40,530 nucleotides of DNA from positions 1 to 40,530 of the forward strand of contig JBKEDH010000114.1 of NCBI GenBank assembly GCA_047975295.1, read 5' to 3'. The position numbers and the translations under genes are program-made. Below, piece by piece: positions 7,063 through 13,694 of the stretch. Source of the DNA: JBKEDH01 sp047975295 (GTDB taxonomy: Bacteria > Bacteroidota > Bacteroidia > Flavobacteriales > Flavobacteriaceae). Each line of letters begins with the position of its first letter. The stretch's first letter is position 1. The notes beneath the pieces are model-generated. The model was not told the origin of the DNA. It saw only the letters and a list, made by a program, of their open reading frames with translations, and did not search any database.

Positions 7063-7320
7063 TTAGTTAATTTTTATCCGTACGATGTGTGGTTTAAAGT
7101 TAAAATAGTTCTGGAAATAGTAAGTGCAAATGGCTTAAAATAAGCTAATAGCAACAAACGGCCAGAACAAAATAACCATTAACCAACCCGTACAGATGGA
7201 TTATACATTGTTTTATTTTAAAATAAAATCACAGGATTTTTTTAAAAATCTGTGGAATCCATAAAAGGCAAATTATTTTACCTTAAGAATTCATTTTCAA
7301 AGAACGTTTTGTTTGGTTAA
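7063..7320. other. Non-coding stretch upstream of RNase G
   Basis: I see no gene in these 258 nt. They contain a perfect 18-bp AT palindrome (TTTTATTTTAAAATAAAA, 7211-7228) and presumably the RNase G promoter, but no clear TAnnTTTG box on the minus strand. Confidence 0.5.
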
Positions 7321-7328
7321 AAAACCAA

Positions 7329-7353
7329 AAAAGTAGCTAAAAACACTACTTTT
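7329..7353 (-). terminator. Terminator of the 30-aa basic protein gene
   Basis: AAAAGTAG (7329-7336) and CTACTTTT (7346-7353) form an 8-bp stem. Read on the minus strand, the stem is followed by a T-rich run. It lies 6 nt past the stop of the small gene and separates it from RNase G. Confidence 0.65.
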
Positions 7354-7358
7354 CTGGA

Positions 7359-7451
7359 CTATTTTTTCTTTTTGTGACGGTTAGCGCGTCTGCGTTTTTT
7401 GCGCTTGTGTGTCGCTACCTTATGTCTTTTGCGTTTTTTACCACTTGGCAT
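7359..7451 (-). CDS. 30-aa highly basic protein, ribosomal-protein-like
   Basis: The frame runs from ATG 7451 to TAG 7359. The peptide starts MPSGKKRKRHKVATHKRKKR and ends in a run of lysines. More than half of its residues are Lys or Arg. The composition and the KKRKRHK...HKRKKRRRANRHKKK pattern recall the short C-terminal motif of the mS38/bS22 (AURKAIP1/COX24-type) small-subunit ribosomal proteins. That assignment is by resemblance only. The gene lies 33 nt after HU on the same strand and has its own terminator, so it is probably co-transcribed with HU. Confidence 0.8.
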   Translation of the reverse strand: MPSGKKRKRHKVATHKRKKRRRANRHKKKK

Positions 7452-7484
7452 AAATAATGGTTTTTAAATTAATAAATTATTTTT

Positions 7485-7775
7485 TTACTTTACTTCTACG
7501 TTACTCTTAACACCTTCTACAAAAATCTTTGCAGGTTTAAATGCAGGTATGTTATGAGATGGTATTTTAATGGTTGTATTTTTAGAAATATTTCTACCTG
7601 TTTTTTCTGCTCTTGTTTTAATAATAAAGCTTCCAAAACCTCTTAAATACACGTTGTCTCCACTTACTAATGAAGATTTTACTTCCTCCATGAACGACTC
7701 AACAGTTGCTTGTACGTCGCCTTTTTCAATTCCTAATTTCTCAGAAATTTTTGCTACTAAATCAGCCTTAGTCAT
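7485..7775 (-). CDS. HU-family DNA-binding protein
   Basis: The 96-aa histone-like protein bends and compacts DNA. The family motifs are present: the N-terminal helix pair (MTKADLVAKISEKLG), the GFGSF turn at about 46-50, and a beta-arm segment (GRNISKNTTIKIPSHNIPAFKP). The usual GRNP is replaced by GRNISKNT, as in many Bacteroidetes HU proteins. A promoter with TATATTTG at 7820-7827 and TTTG at 7849-7852 lies about 50 nt upstream. The gene is divergent from mutY. Confidence 0.95.
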   Translation of the reverse strand: MTKADLVAKISEKLGIEKGDVQATVESFMEEVKSSLVSGDNVYLRGFGSFIIKTRAEKTGRNISKNTTIKIPSHNIPAFKPAKIFVEGVKSNVEVK

Positions 7776-7819
7776 CTTATAAATATGCTTTAATTGTTTA
7801 TTAATTCTTAAAAGGGTTG

Positions 7820-7852
7820 CAAATATAGGGATTTAATATTCAATATTTCAAA
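7820..7852 (-). promoter_or_regulatory. Bacteroidetes promoter for the HU gene
   Basis: On the minus strand, TTTG (7852-7849) and TATATTTG (7827-7820) are 21 bp apart, a full -33/-7 pair. The region is shared with the divergent mutY promoter. Confidence 0.7.
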
Positions 7853-7885
7853 CCTAATTGATTAAAATTTAACATTATAAACATT

Positions 7886-7893
7886 TATTTTTG
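7886..7893 (+). promoter_or_regulatory. Bacteroidetes -7 box (TATTTTTG) for mutY
   Basis: TATTTTTG lies 21 nt upstream of the mutY ATG. The -33 region lacks a clear TTG at 17-23 bp. Confidence 0.5.
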
Positions 7894-7913
7894 CAAGCTA
7901 TGTTATCTTATCT

Positions 7914-8954
7914 ATGCAATTTACAGAAGAAATAAACAACTGGTATTCAGTTAATAAACGTGATTTACCGTGGCGTTACACAAAAAATCCTTACAAGATA
8001 TGGCTGTCCGAAATTATTTTACAGCAAACTCAAGTAAAGCAGGGATTACCATATTATGAGGCATTTTTGGATGAATATCCTACTGTTTTTAAATTGGCAA
8101 AAGCTAACGAAGAAGCCGTTTTAAAATTATGGCAGGGATTGGGATATTATTCCCGTGCCAGGAATTTGCATGCTACGGCAAAATATGTTGCCAACGAGTT
8201 GGGAGGTATTTTTCCCAATAATTATAACGATTTGTTAAAGCTTAAAGGGGTGGGCGATTATACAGCCAGTGCCATTGCTTCTATTTGTTTTGGTGAAACT
8301 ACTGCTGTTGTCGATGGAAATGTTTATAGGGTATTGTCTCGATATTTTGGTATAGATACGCCTATAAATACACCAAGAGGAGCAAAAGAGTTTAAAACAT
8401 TGGCGCAAGAATTAATCGATAAAGATAGTCCGGCAACCTTTAACCAAGCTGTTATGGAGTTTGGTGCAACACAATGTACACCCAAAAATCCAAATTGTGG
8501 TATTTGTGTGTTTAATACCGGCTGTACCGCCTTAAAAGAAGATAAAGTGGCTGCTTTGCCAATAAAGATAAAAAGTGCCAAGATTAAAAAATTGTATTTT
8601 AATTTTTTGGTTATTCTTTCGGAGGAAAACAATACGGTTATCGAAAAACGTACCGAAAACGGTATATGGAGAAATCTGTACCAATTTCCTTTAATAGAAA
8701 CAAAAAAAGAGGTCGGTTTTGATGTTATGCAAAAATTGGTAAAAGAACACGTTTTGCTAAAAGACAAGTTGTTTAGTATGGTACCGTATAACGATAAGGC
8801 TATTGTACATAAGTTATCGCATCGGCATTTGCATACTAAATTCTGGATTATTAAAACCAATAATTCAATAAAGAGCAGTATTCCTATCGAATCGATACAC
8901 GACTTTGCCGTTCCTGTCTTAATCGGTAATTTTATAGAATCCTTTAATTTTTAA
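7914..8954 (+). CDS. mutY: A/G-specific adenine glycosylase MutY
   Basis: The 346-aa base-excision repair enzyme removes adenine mispaired with 8-oxoguanine. An HhH-GPD domain covers about 25-190, with catalytic Glu33 (LSEIILQQTQV), the hairpin LKGVGDYTASA and catalytic Asp134 (AVVDGNV). The 4Fe-4S ligands are Cys188, Cys195, Cys198 and Cys204 in the correct C-x6-C-x2-C-x5-C spacing. A C-terminal NUDIX-like recognition domain follows (about 225-346). The ATG at 7914 fits the promoter box at 7886. It heads the run mutY-ssb-gldE-gldD, an order typical of gliding flavobacteria. Palindromic repeat copy B begins right after its stop. Confidence 0.96.
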   Translation: MQFTEEINNWYSVNKRDLPWRYTKNPYKIWLSEIILQQTQVKQGLPYYEAFLDEYPTVFKLAKANEEAVLKLWQGLGYYSRARNLHATAKYVANELGGIFPNNYNDLLKLKGVGDYTASAIASICFGETTAVVDGNVYRVLSRYFGIDTPINTPRGAKEFKTLAQELIDKDSPATFNQAVMEFGATQCTPKNPNCGICVFNTGCTALKEDKVAALPIKIKSAKIKKLYFNFLVILSEENNTVIEKRTENGIWRNLYQFPLIETKKEVGFDVMQKLVKEHVLLKDKLFSMVPYNDKAIVHKLSHRHLHTKFWIIKTNNSIKSSIPIESIHDFAVPVLIGNFIESFNF

Positions 8955-8957
8955 GGT

Positions 8958-9047
8958 AGAATAAACTTTTCAATGGGCTAAAAAATGCTTTCAACAGGAT
9001 AAAAATCATCTAATTTTTACTTCAACCAAGAAGTTTAAAGGAGTTTG
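8958..9047. repeat. Palindromic dispersed element, copy B
   Basis: About 90 bp resemble copy D in the same orientation. They share AAACTTTT-CAAT, GCTAAAAAATG, AAAAATC, CTAATTTT, CTTCAA and AAGTTTAAA-GAGTT in the same order, with about 12 extra bases in B. The terminal inverted repeat is degenerate (AAACTTTT/AAGTTT). It starts about 4 nt after the mutY stop and lies between mutY and ssb. Confidence 0.65.
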
Positions 9048-9138
9048 TAATAAAAATTTTACTAAATTTAAAAAAAGAAGAAGCGAATGCAGAAATAAAA
9101 CTAATTCTGTATTTTTACACATTAAAATATAAGATACT

Positions 9139-9588
9139 ATGTCGGGTACATTAAATAAAGTGATGTTAATAGGGCATTTGGGGGATGAAGTGAAAATGCA
9201 CTATTTTGAAGGTGGAGGTTGTATTGGGCGTTTTCCATTGGCAACTAACGAAACCTACACCAATAGACAGACCAACGAGCGTGTTACCAATACCGAATGG
9301 CACAATATCGTGGTAAGGAACAAAGCTGCCGAAATTTGTGAGAAGTATTTAAGCAAAGGGGATAGGGTGTATATAGAAGGACGCTTAAAAACCAGAAAAT
9401 GGCAGGATGAAAGTGGAAACGAACGTTATTCTACCGAAATACAATGTACCGATTTTACGTTTTTAACCACTAAAAAAGAAAGCGGGCAAAGCACGGAAAA
9501 TACGGCTGTAACAAACCAGCCAACAGCAAGTAAAACTGAATCTGTTAACGAACAAACCTCTACGGAAGAAGATGATCTTCCATTTTAA
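9139..9588 (+). CDS. ssb: Single-stranded DNA-binding protein
   Basis: The 149-aa protein has an N-terminal OB fold (about 1-108: NKVMLIGHLGDEV, TEWHNIVVRNK, YIEGRLKTRKWQ). A short disordered Gln/Thr-rich linker follows, then the acidic tip EEDDLPF, which recruits repair and replication proteins. The tip is intact. It lies downstream of mutY with copy B of the palindromic repeat between them, which may uncouple their transcription. I see no clear TAnnTTTG box upstream, only the weaker TATTTTTA near 9110. Confidence 0.96.
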   Translation: MSGTLNKVMLIGHLGDEVKMHYFEGGGCIGRFPLATNETYTNRQTNERVTNTEWHNIVVRNKAAEICEKYLSKGDRVYIEGRLKTRKWQDESGNERYSTEIQCTDFTFLTTKKESGQSTENTAVTNQPTASKTESVNEQTSTEEDDLPF

Positions 9589-9649
9589 AATTTAAGTTTC
9601 CCCCATTTTTAATGTTAGGGGATTTGATGTTTAACCAAAACCAAAATAT

Positions 9650-10963
9650 TTGGATTCCGATTCCACGAGTTTTTTAAGTCTAACAATAGCCGTAAACGCT
9701 TCTTCCATAATGGGCTATGTACTGTTGTTTTTACTGTTAATTTGTTCGGCACTCATTTCCGGTGCCGAAGTGGCCATGTTCTCGTTAACAAAAACCGATC
9801 TGGAAAAGGGTCTTGCCGAAAAATCCAAAAGAATACAGATTATATCGAAACTGTTAGACAGGCCAAAAAAACTGCTGGCAACTATTTTGGTGGCCAATAA
9901 TTTTATAAATATAGGTATTGTAATTTTGTTCGCATATTTAAGTAGCGATATATTTTCGGGCATAAACTCTCCTGTATTGCGGTTTGTTCTCGAAGTTGTT
10001 GTCGTAACGTTTTTAATATTGCTTTTTGGCGAAATATTACCAAAAATTTATGCCAGTAGAAACAATTTAAAGTTTGCCGTTTTTATGGCATATCCATTAA
10101 AATTTCTCGATATTATATTTTCGCCTTTAAGTTTGCCCATGCGAAGTATAACCATAGGAATACAGAATAAGCTTGGCAAACAAAAATCGAATTTAAGTGT
10201 AGGCCAGCTGTCGCAAGCTTTAGAGTTAACCAGCGAAGAAGATACTACCAAGGAAGAACACAAAATATTAAAGGGCATTGTGCAGTTTGGCAACACCGAC
10301 ACCAAACAGGTTATGCGTCCGCGTATCGATATTTTTGCCTTGAATATCGAACAGGAATATACCGATATAATTCCCGAAATAATACAAAATGGTTATTCGC
10401 GAATACCGGTTTATAAAGATAATATAGACAGTATTCAAGGCATTCTTTACGCCAAGGATTTATTGCCATATATAGACAGAAAAGAGTTTGATTGGGCGGG
10501 TCTGATTAGGGAGCCCTTTTTTGTACCCGAAAACAAGAAGTTAGATGATTTAATGGTTGAATTTCAAGATAAAAAAGTACACTTGGCGGTTGTTGTAGAT
10601 GAATATGGAGGTACTTCGGGACTTATCTCCTTAGAGGATATTATTGAAGAAATTGTAGGCGATATAAGTGACGAGTTTGACGATGAAGATATAACCTACT
10701 CAAAACTCGACGACCATAATTATGTGTTCGAAGGAAAAACGGCACTAAAAGATTTTTATAAGGTTATTAAAATTGAAGATGAATCGGTTTTTGAAGAAAA
10801 TAAAGGCGATGCCGAAACCATTGCCGGATTTGTTTTAGAAATTTCAGGAAGCTTTCCCAAGTTAAACAGTAAAATAAATTATAAAAATTACGTTTTTAAA
10901 ATTGAAGCTTTAGATAAAAAACGTATAAAACTTATAAAATTTACTATTAACGATGAAACTTAA
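9650..10963 (+). CDS. gldE: Gliding motility-associated protein GldE (CNNM/CBS domain)
   Basis: The 437-aa membrane protein has a DUF21/CNNM transmembrane region (about 20-190: CSALISGAEVAMFSLTKTD, LLFGEILPKIYASR). A pair of CBS domains follows (about 205-335: VMRPRIDIFALN, DEYGGTSGLISLEDIIEEIVGD), then a CorC/HlyC C-terminal domain (about 350-430). Family knowledge: GldE acts with GldD in the gliding/T9SS machinery. The start is TTG 9650. The N-terminus MDSDSTSFLSL resembles that of known GldE proteins, and the only other candidate is an ATG at 9710, inside the first membrane segment. The leader is A-rich, without a Shine-Dalgarno sequence. The frame overlaps gldD by 11 nt, implying translational coupling. 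Confidence 0.93.
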   Translation: MDSDSTSFLSLTIAVNASSIMGYVLLFLLLICSALISGAEVAMFSLTKTDLEKGLAEKSKRIQIISKLLDRPKKLLATILVANNFINIGIVILFAYLSSDIFSGINSPVLRFVLEVVVVTFLILLFGEILPKIYASRNNLKFAVFMAYPLKFLDIIFSPLSLPMRSITIGIQNKLGKQKSNLSVGQLSQALELTSEEDTTKEEHKILKGIVQFGNTDTKQVMRPRIDIFALNIEQEYTDIIPEIIQNGYSRIPVYKDNIDSIQGILYAKDLLPYIDRKEFDWAGLIREPFFVPENKKLDDLMVEFQDKKVHLAVVVDEYGGTSGLISLEDIIEEIVGDISDEFDDEDITYSKLDDHNYVFEGKTALKDFYKVIKIEDESVFEENKGDAETIAGFVLEISGSFPKLNSKINYKNYVFKIEALDKKRIKLIKFTINDET

Positions 10964-11543
10964 TTGGTTTAGTCTATTATTTGTAATCCTTGTTGCAGCA
11001 TCTTGTGTGGACGAGGATTACCTGCCCAAGCCCAAAGCTTATTTAAGGCTGGATTATCCCGAGCCAAAATATACCTCATTAAATTTAAATGTACCGTTCG
11101 ATTTCCAAGTAAATCAAGTAACCAAAAATATAATTGTAAAGCCCATAAAGGCTCCGACCGAAAGTTATGGCATTGATCTTGATTATCCTGTACTTAAAGG
11201 TACGGTTTTTTTAACGTACAAAGCCATAAAAAATAATAAAGACCACTTATTGGAATATTTGCGGGACGCCGATAAATTTACCTTCGAACATACAAGAAAA
11301 GCCGACGATATTCCCGTATTTCCTTTTGAAAATAAGTTGGATCGTGTATTCGGACAGTTATCGGAAGTTAAGGGCAATGTTGCTTCGCCCGTCCAGTTTT
11401 ATGTTACCGATAGCATTAACCACTTTTTAATAGGCTCACTTTATTTTAAGGTAAAGCCCAATTACGACTCCATTTTTCCTGCAATACAATACGTTAAAAA
11501 GGATGTCGAGTATATTATGGAAACCTTAAAGTGGAAGGAATAA
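10953..11543 (+). CDS. gldD: Gliding motility lipoprotein GldD
   Basis: The 196-aa lipoprotein has a signal peptide and lipobox VAASC with the lipidated Cys18. The mature part begins with a Pro/Lys-rich segment (DYLPKPKAYLRLDYPEPKY), typical of GldD. It is needed, with GldE, for gliding and T9SS function in relatives. The start codon lies inside the end of gldE (11-nt overlap), so the two are one operon. A strong terminator at 11583-11610 closes it. Confidence 0.93.
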   Translation: MKLNWFSLLFVILVAASCVDEDYLPKPKAYLRLDYPEPKYTSLNLNVPFDFQVNQVTKNIIVKPIKAPTESYGIDLDYPVLKGTVFLTYKAIKNNKDHLLEYLRDADKFTFEHTRKADDIPVFPFENKLDRVFGQLSEVKGNVASPVQFYVTDSINHFLIGSLYFKVKPNYDSIFPAIQYVKKDVEYIMETLKWKE

Positions 11544-11582
11544 TATAAACGGATTTTATTTAGGATGAAAATGATTAATAAA

Positions 11583-11610
11583 AAAGCTTTTCCTAAAAAG
11601 GAAAAGCTTT
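11583..11610 (+). terminator. Terminator of the gldE-gldD operon
   Basis: AAAGCTTTTCCT (11583-11594) and AGGAAAAGCTTT (11599-11610) form a perfect 12-bp stem with an AAAA loop, followed by a T run. It lies between convergent genes and may serve both. Confidence 0.88.
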
Positions 11611-11632
11611 AAATATTTTTTTAGAGCAGGAA

Positions 11633-12148
11633 CTAAGCTTGTTTTTCCTTATTGGAAGCGCAACACGACTTTTTATCGTCTTCTTTGCATTCCTTTTTAT
11701 CTGCATCGGTTTTATCTTTGCAGCAAGAAGTACCTTCTTCTTTACCACTGCATTGTTTTTCTGTGGAAAAAGTAGTAACTGTGTGCATATCGCTTACCTT
11801 GTAAGTGTCCGAAACTTTAGCAACGGTTTCTTCCAATAAAGCGGGTGTTATTTTAGCTTCGTCATATTCTACCATAGCCAGTTTTTTATCGAAATCGACA
11901 ACAGAAGATTTTACACCCTCCATTTTGCCTATTTTCTTTTCAATAGTTTTGGCACATCCCATAGCACAGGTCATACCGTCTATGGTAAATTCGGCTTTGG
12001 CATAATGAGCGTTGGAGTCCAAGTTTTTGGAGGTTTGGGTTTCCGAAGCAACATTAACGGTTTTAATTTCCGGTTTTACTTCGTTTTTACAGCTTAAAAC
12101 CATAACCGATATAAAGGTTAAGGCAACAATGTGTTTTAAAGTATTCAT
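11633..12148 (-). CDS. HMA-domain lipoprotein with a Cys-rich tail (metal binding)
   Basis: The 171-aa protein has a signal peptide with lipobox VMVLSC (Cys20) and a heavy-metal-associated domain (about 50-118). The metal loop is GMTCAMGC, with Cys61 and Cys65: three residues between the cysteines instead of the usual two. The C-terminal 40 residues are Lys/Glu/Asp-rich and hold six cysteines (133, 142, 143, 154, 162, 163), including two CC pairs. It is probably an envelope copper or other soft-metal carrier or sequestration protein. No P-type ATPase or efflux gene is adjacent. A TAACTTTG promoter box lies at 12172-12179. Confidence 0.85.
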   Translation of the reverse strand: MNTLKHIVALTFISVMVLSCKNEVKPEIKTVNVASETQTSKNLDSNAHYAKAEFTIDGMTCAMGCAKTIEKKIGKMEGVKSSVVDFDKKLAMVEYDEAKITPALLEETVAKVSDTYKVSDMHTVTTFSTEKQCSGKEEGTSCCKDKTDADKKECKEDDKKSCCASNKEKQA

Positions 12149-12171
12149 GTCTTTAAGAGATTTTTGTAACG

Positions 12172-12179
12172 CAAAGTTA
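12172..12179 (-). promoter_or_regulatory. Bacteroidetes -7 box (TAACTTTG) for the HMA lipoprotein
   Basis: Minus-strand TAACTTTG fits TAnnTTTG, 24 nt upstream of the ATG at 12148. Confidence 0.55.
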
Positions 12180-12347
12180 CAAAATATTATAAATCTAAAA
12201 TTAGGCTATAAAATGTTTTAAAGCCATGGTTGCTTTAAGTATTTTTTCTCCAATGTGTTTTTTATATGGTAAAAGCAAAACAGACAAATAGTTAAGCATA
12301 AAGTATTTTAAGGAATATGTATTTTATTTACTGGTTTTTTTGAAATC

Positions 12348-12412
12348 AAGGAAAAACGACAAAAATTAAAGGAAAAACGACAAATTCAATATTCTTATAA
12401 CCAATACTTTAG
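12348..12412 (+). promoter_or_regulatory. Direct-repeat operator plus -7 box upstream of the discoidin/T9SS gene
   Basis: The 16-mer AAGGAAAAACGACAAA occurs twice, at 12348-12363 and 12369-12384, exactly 21 bp apart (two helical turns). The C of the downstream GAC is 24 bp from the -7-like box TACTTTAG at 12405-12412. The repeat therefore covers the -33 position, as expected for an activator. The same geometry occurs upstream of the GH105-susCD operon (23511-23575). AraC-type domains often bind repeats spaced this way, and the hybrid regulator of this locus has one. Confidence 0.6.
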
Positions 12413-12446
12413 GGGCATTATTAATCCACTTTAAACTAAATTGAGT

Positions 12447-13325
12447 ATGAAACAGTATTTACTATTTTCTTTAGCCATTGTTACAGGGCTTTTTAACAGT
12501 AACCAAACCTGTATGGCATGGAATACAAATCCTTATTTAACAGAAAATTACGCACCAGCAATAATAGCAGATGATGCGTTATTAGATAGGACAGCTTGGA
12601 CTATTACAACTTCTATAGAAGGTGCGTCCGATACCGCTGTGGGTGGCGATGACCCTAATAATATTATTGATGGGCCGACACAAACATGCTTTTTATTTGT
12701 GAAACCAGGGAAAACATATGGTGGTATCGCGGCACCGGCAAACTATATTCCATCGTTTACCATTGATATGCAAACGGCTCAAACCTTCGATTATTTTGTT
12801 TACAGGCATAGAACTTTCGAAAATACAACAGAATTCCTTAGAGCAAAAAAGGTGTCTTTTTATGGTAAAAATACAGAGACCGAAAGTTTTACCCTTATAG
12901 TTGAAAATGCCGAATTGCCTACTGCATCCGATGTTTCGGAGGTTAGAATAGATTTTTCGGAAGTTACGTACCGCTATGTCCAGTTAGTTATAGAAGAATG
13001 GTCCAGTAGTTATAGTACCATTCAGGTATCCGAATTTAATATCGGAAAATCGGCACCTTTAAGTATTTCCGATTTAGAGGGTGGCCAATCACTTGTATTA
13101 CAGGCATATCCCAATCCAGTAAATTCAGGTCAGGATTTAGTACTAACCACTTCTAATAAGTTAAATGATGTCGAGTTGGAAGTATTTGATATTTTGGGAA
13201 AACAAATACAAACCTCCACTCAATTGATGGTAAAAACTCAAGGTATACCTTCGGGGATATATTTTGTAAGAATACACGAGAAAAGTACAGGCCGAAAAGC
13301 TGTTACCAAATTTATAATAAAATAG
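12447..13325 (+). CDS. Secreted discoidin (F5/8 type C)-like protein with T9SS sorting domain
   Basis: The 292-aa protein has a signal peptide (about 1-25) and one discoidin-like binding module (about 45-200: LLDRTAWTITTS, FLFVKPGKTYGG, STIQVSEFNIG). It ends with a type A T9SS sorting domain (about 218-292: AYPNPVNSGQDL ... GIYFVRI). No catalytic domain is present, so it probably binds glycan at the cell surface or outside the cell. The module is closely similar to the one ending the PL8 fusion protein encoded next door, suggesting duplication. I chose the ATG at 12447 over the TTG at 12441. The upstream direct-repeat operator links it to the PUL regulator. Confidence 0.8.
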   Translation: MKQYLLFSLAIVTGLFNSNQTCMAWNTNPYLTENYAPAIIADDALLDRTAWTITTSIEGASDTAVGGDDPNNIIDGPTQTCFLFVKPGKTYGGIAAPANYIPSFTIDMQTAQTFDYFVYRHRTFENTTEFLRAKKVSFYGKNTETESFTLIVENAELPTASDVSEVRIDFSEVTYRYVQLVIEEWSSSYSTIQVSEFNIGKSAPLSISDLEGGQSLVLQAYPNPVNSGQDLVLTTSNKLNDVELEVFDILGKQIQTSTQLMVKTQGIPSGIYFVRIHEKSTGRKAVTKFIIK

Positions 13326-13373
13326 CAGGTTTAAAAAAGCATAGTATTAAATTATTTTAGTTAGTTTTTTTTA

Positions 13374-13411
13374 AATACCCGTAGTGGCTGTTGTTAACTG
13401 CTGCGGGTATT
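13374..13411 (+). terminator. Terminator after the discoidin/T9SS gene
   Basis: AATACCCG (13374-13381) and CGGGTATT (13404-13411) form an 8-bp stem that can be extended inward with wobble pairs, followed by a T-rich run. Confidence 0.75.
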
Positions 13412-13694
13412 ATTTTACAACTTGTTTTTTCTTCATGACAGCATATATATATCCTACTGTTTATTACAGAGGGTAATTATTTCTTGTTTGTTATACATGA
13501 AGTATAGAATTTCCCCAAATCCACCTTTAAAAATAAAGCTTCTTTAATGAAGATTACATTTCTTTTTTAATAACGAAAAAGAATACGTTTTTGGTAGTAA
13601 TTCGCTTTTGTAGATCCAAAAAGCACCACACTTTACAAGAAAAAGGACTTATAAAGAAGGCCAAAAACAATAATTCATACTAAAACTAAAAATC
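13412..13694. other. Leader region upstream of the PL8 fusion gene
   Basis: I see no gene here. The last 80 nt contain AAAAAGCAC (13618-13626) and AAAAAGGAC (13640-13648), which resemble the half-sites of the two clear operators. They are 22 bp apart and no proper -7 box lies at the expected distance, so this is only a weak candidate operator. Confidence 0.3.

Noticed and set aside
7211..7228. Perfect 18-bp palindrome TTTTATTTTAAAATAAAA
   Set aside because: It is made only of A and T in a very AT-rich region, so the match carries little information.
13618..13672. Third copy of the PUL operator upstream of the PL8 gene
   Set aside because: The half-sites resemble the others but are 22 bp apart, and no TAnnTTTG box lies at the 24-bp distance. 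The implied leader would also be too short.
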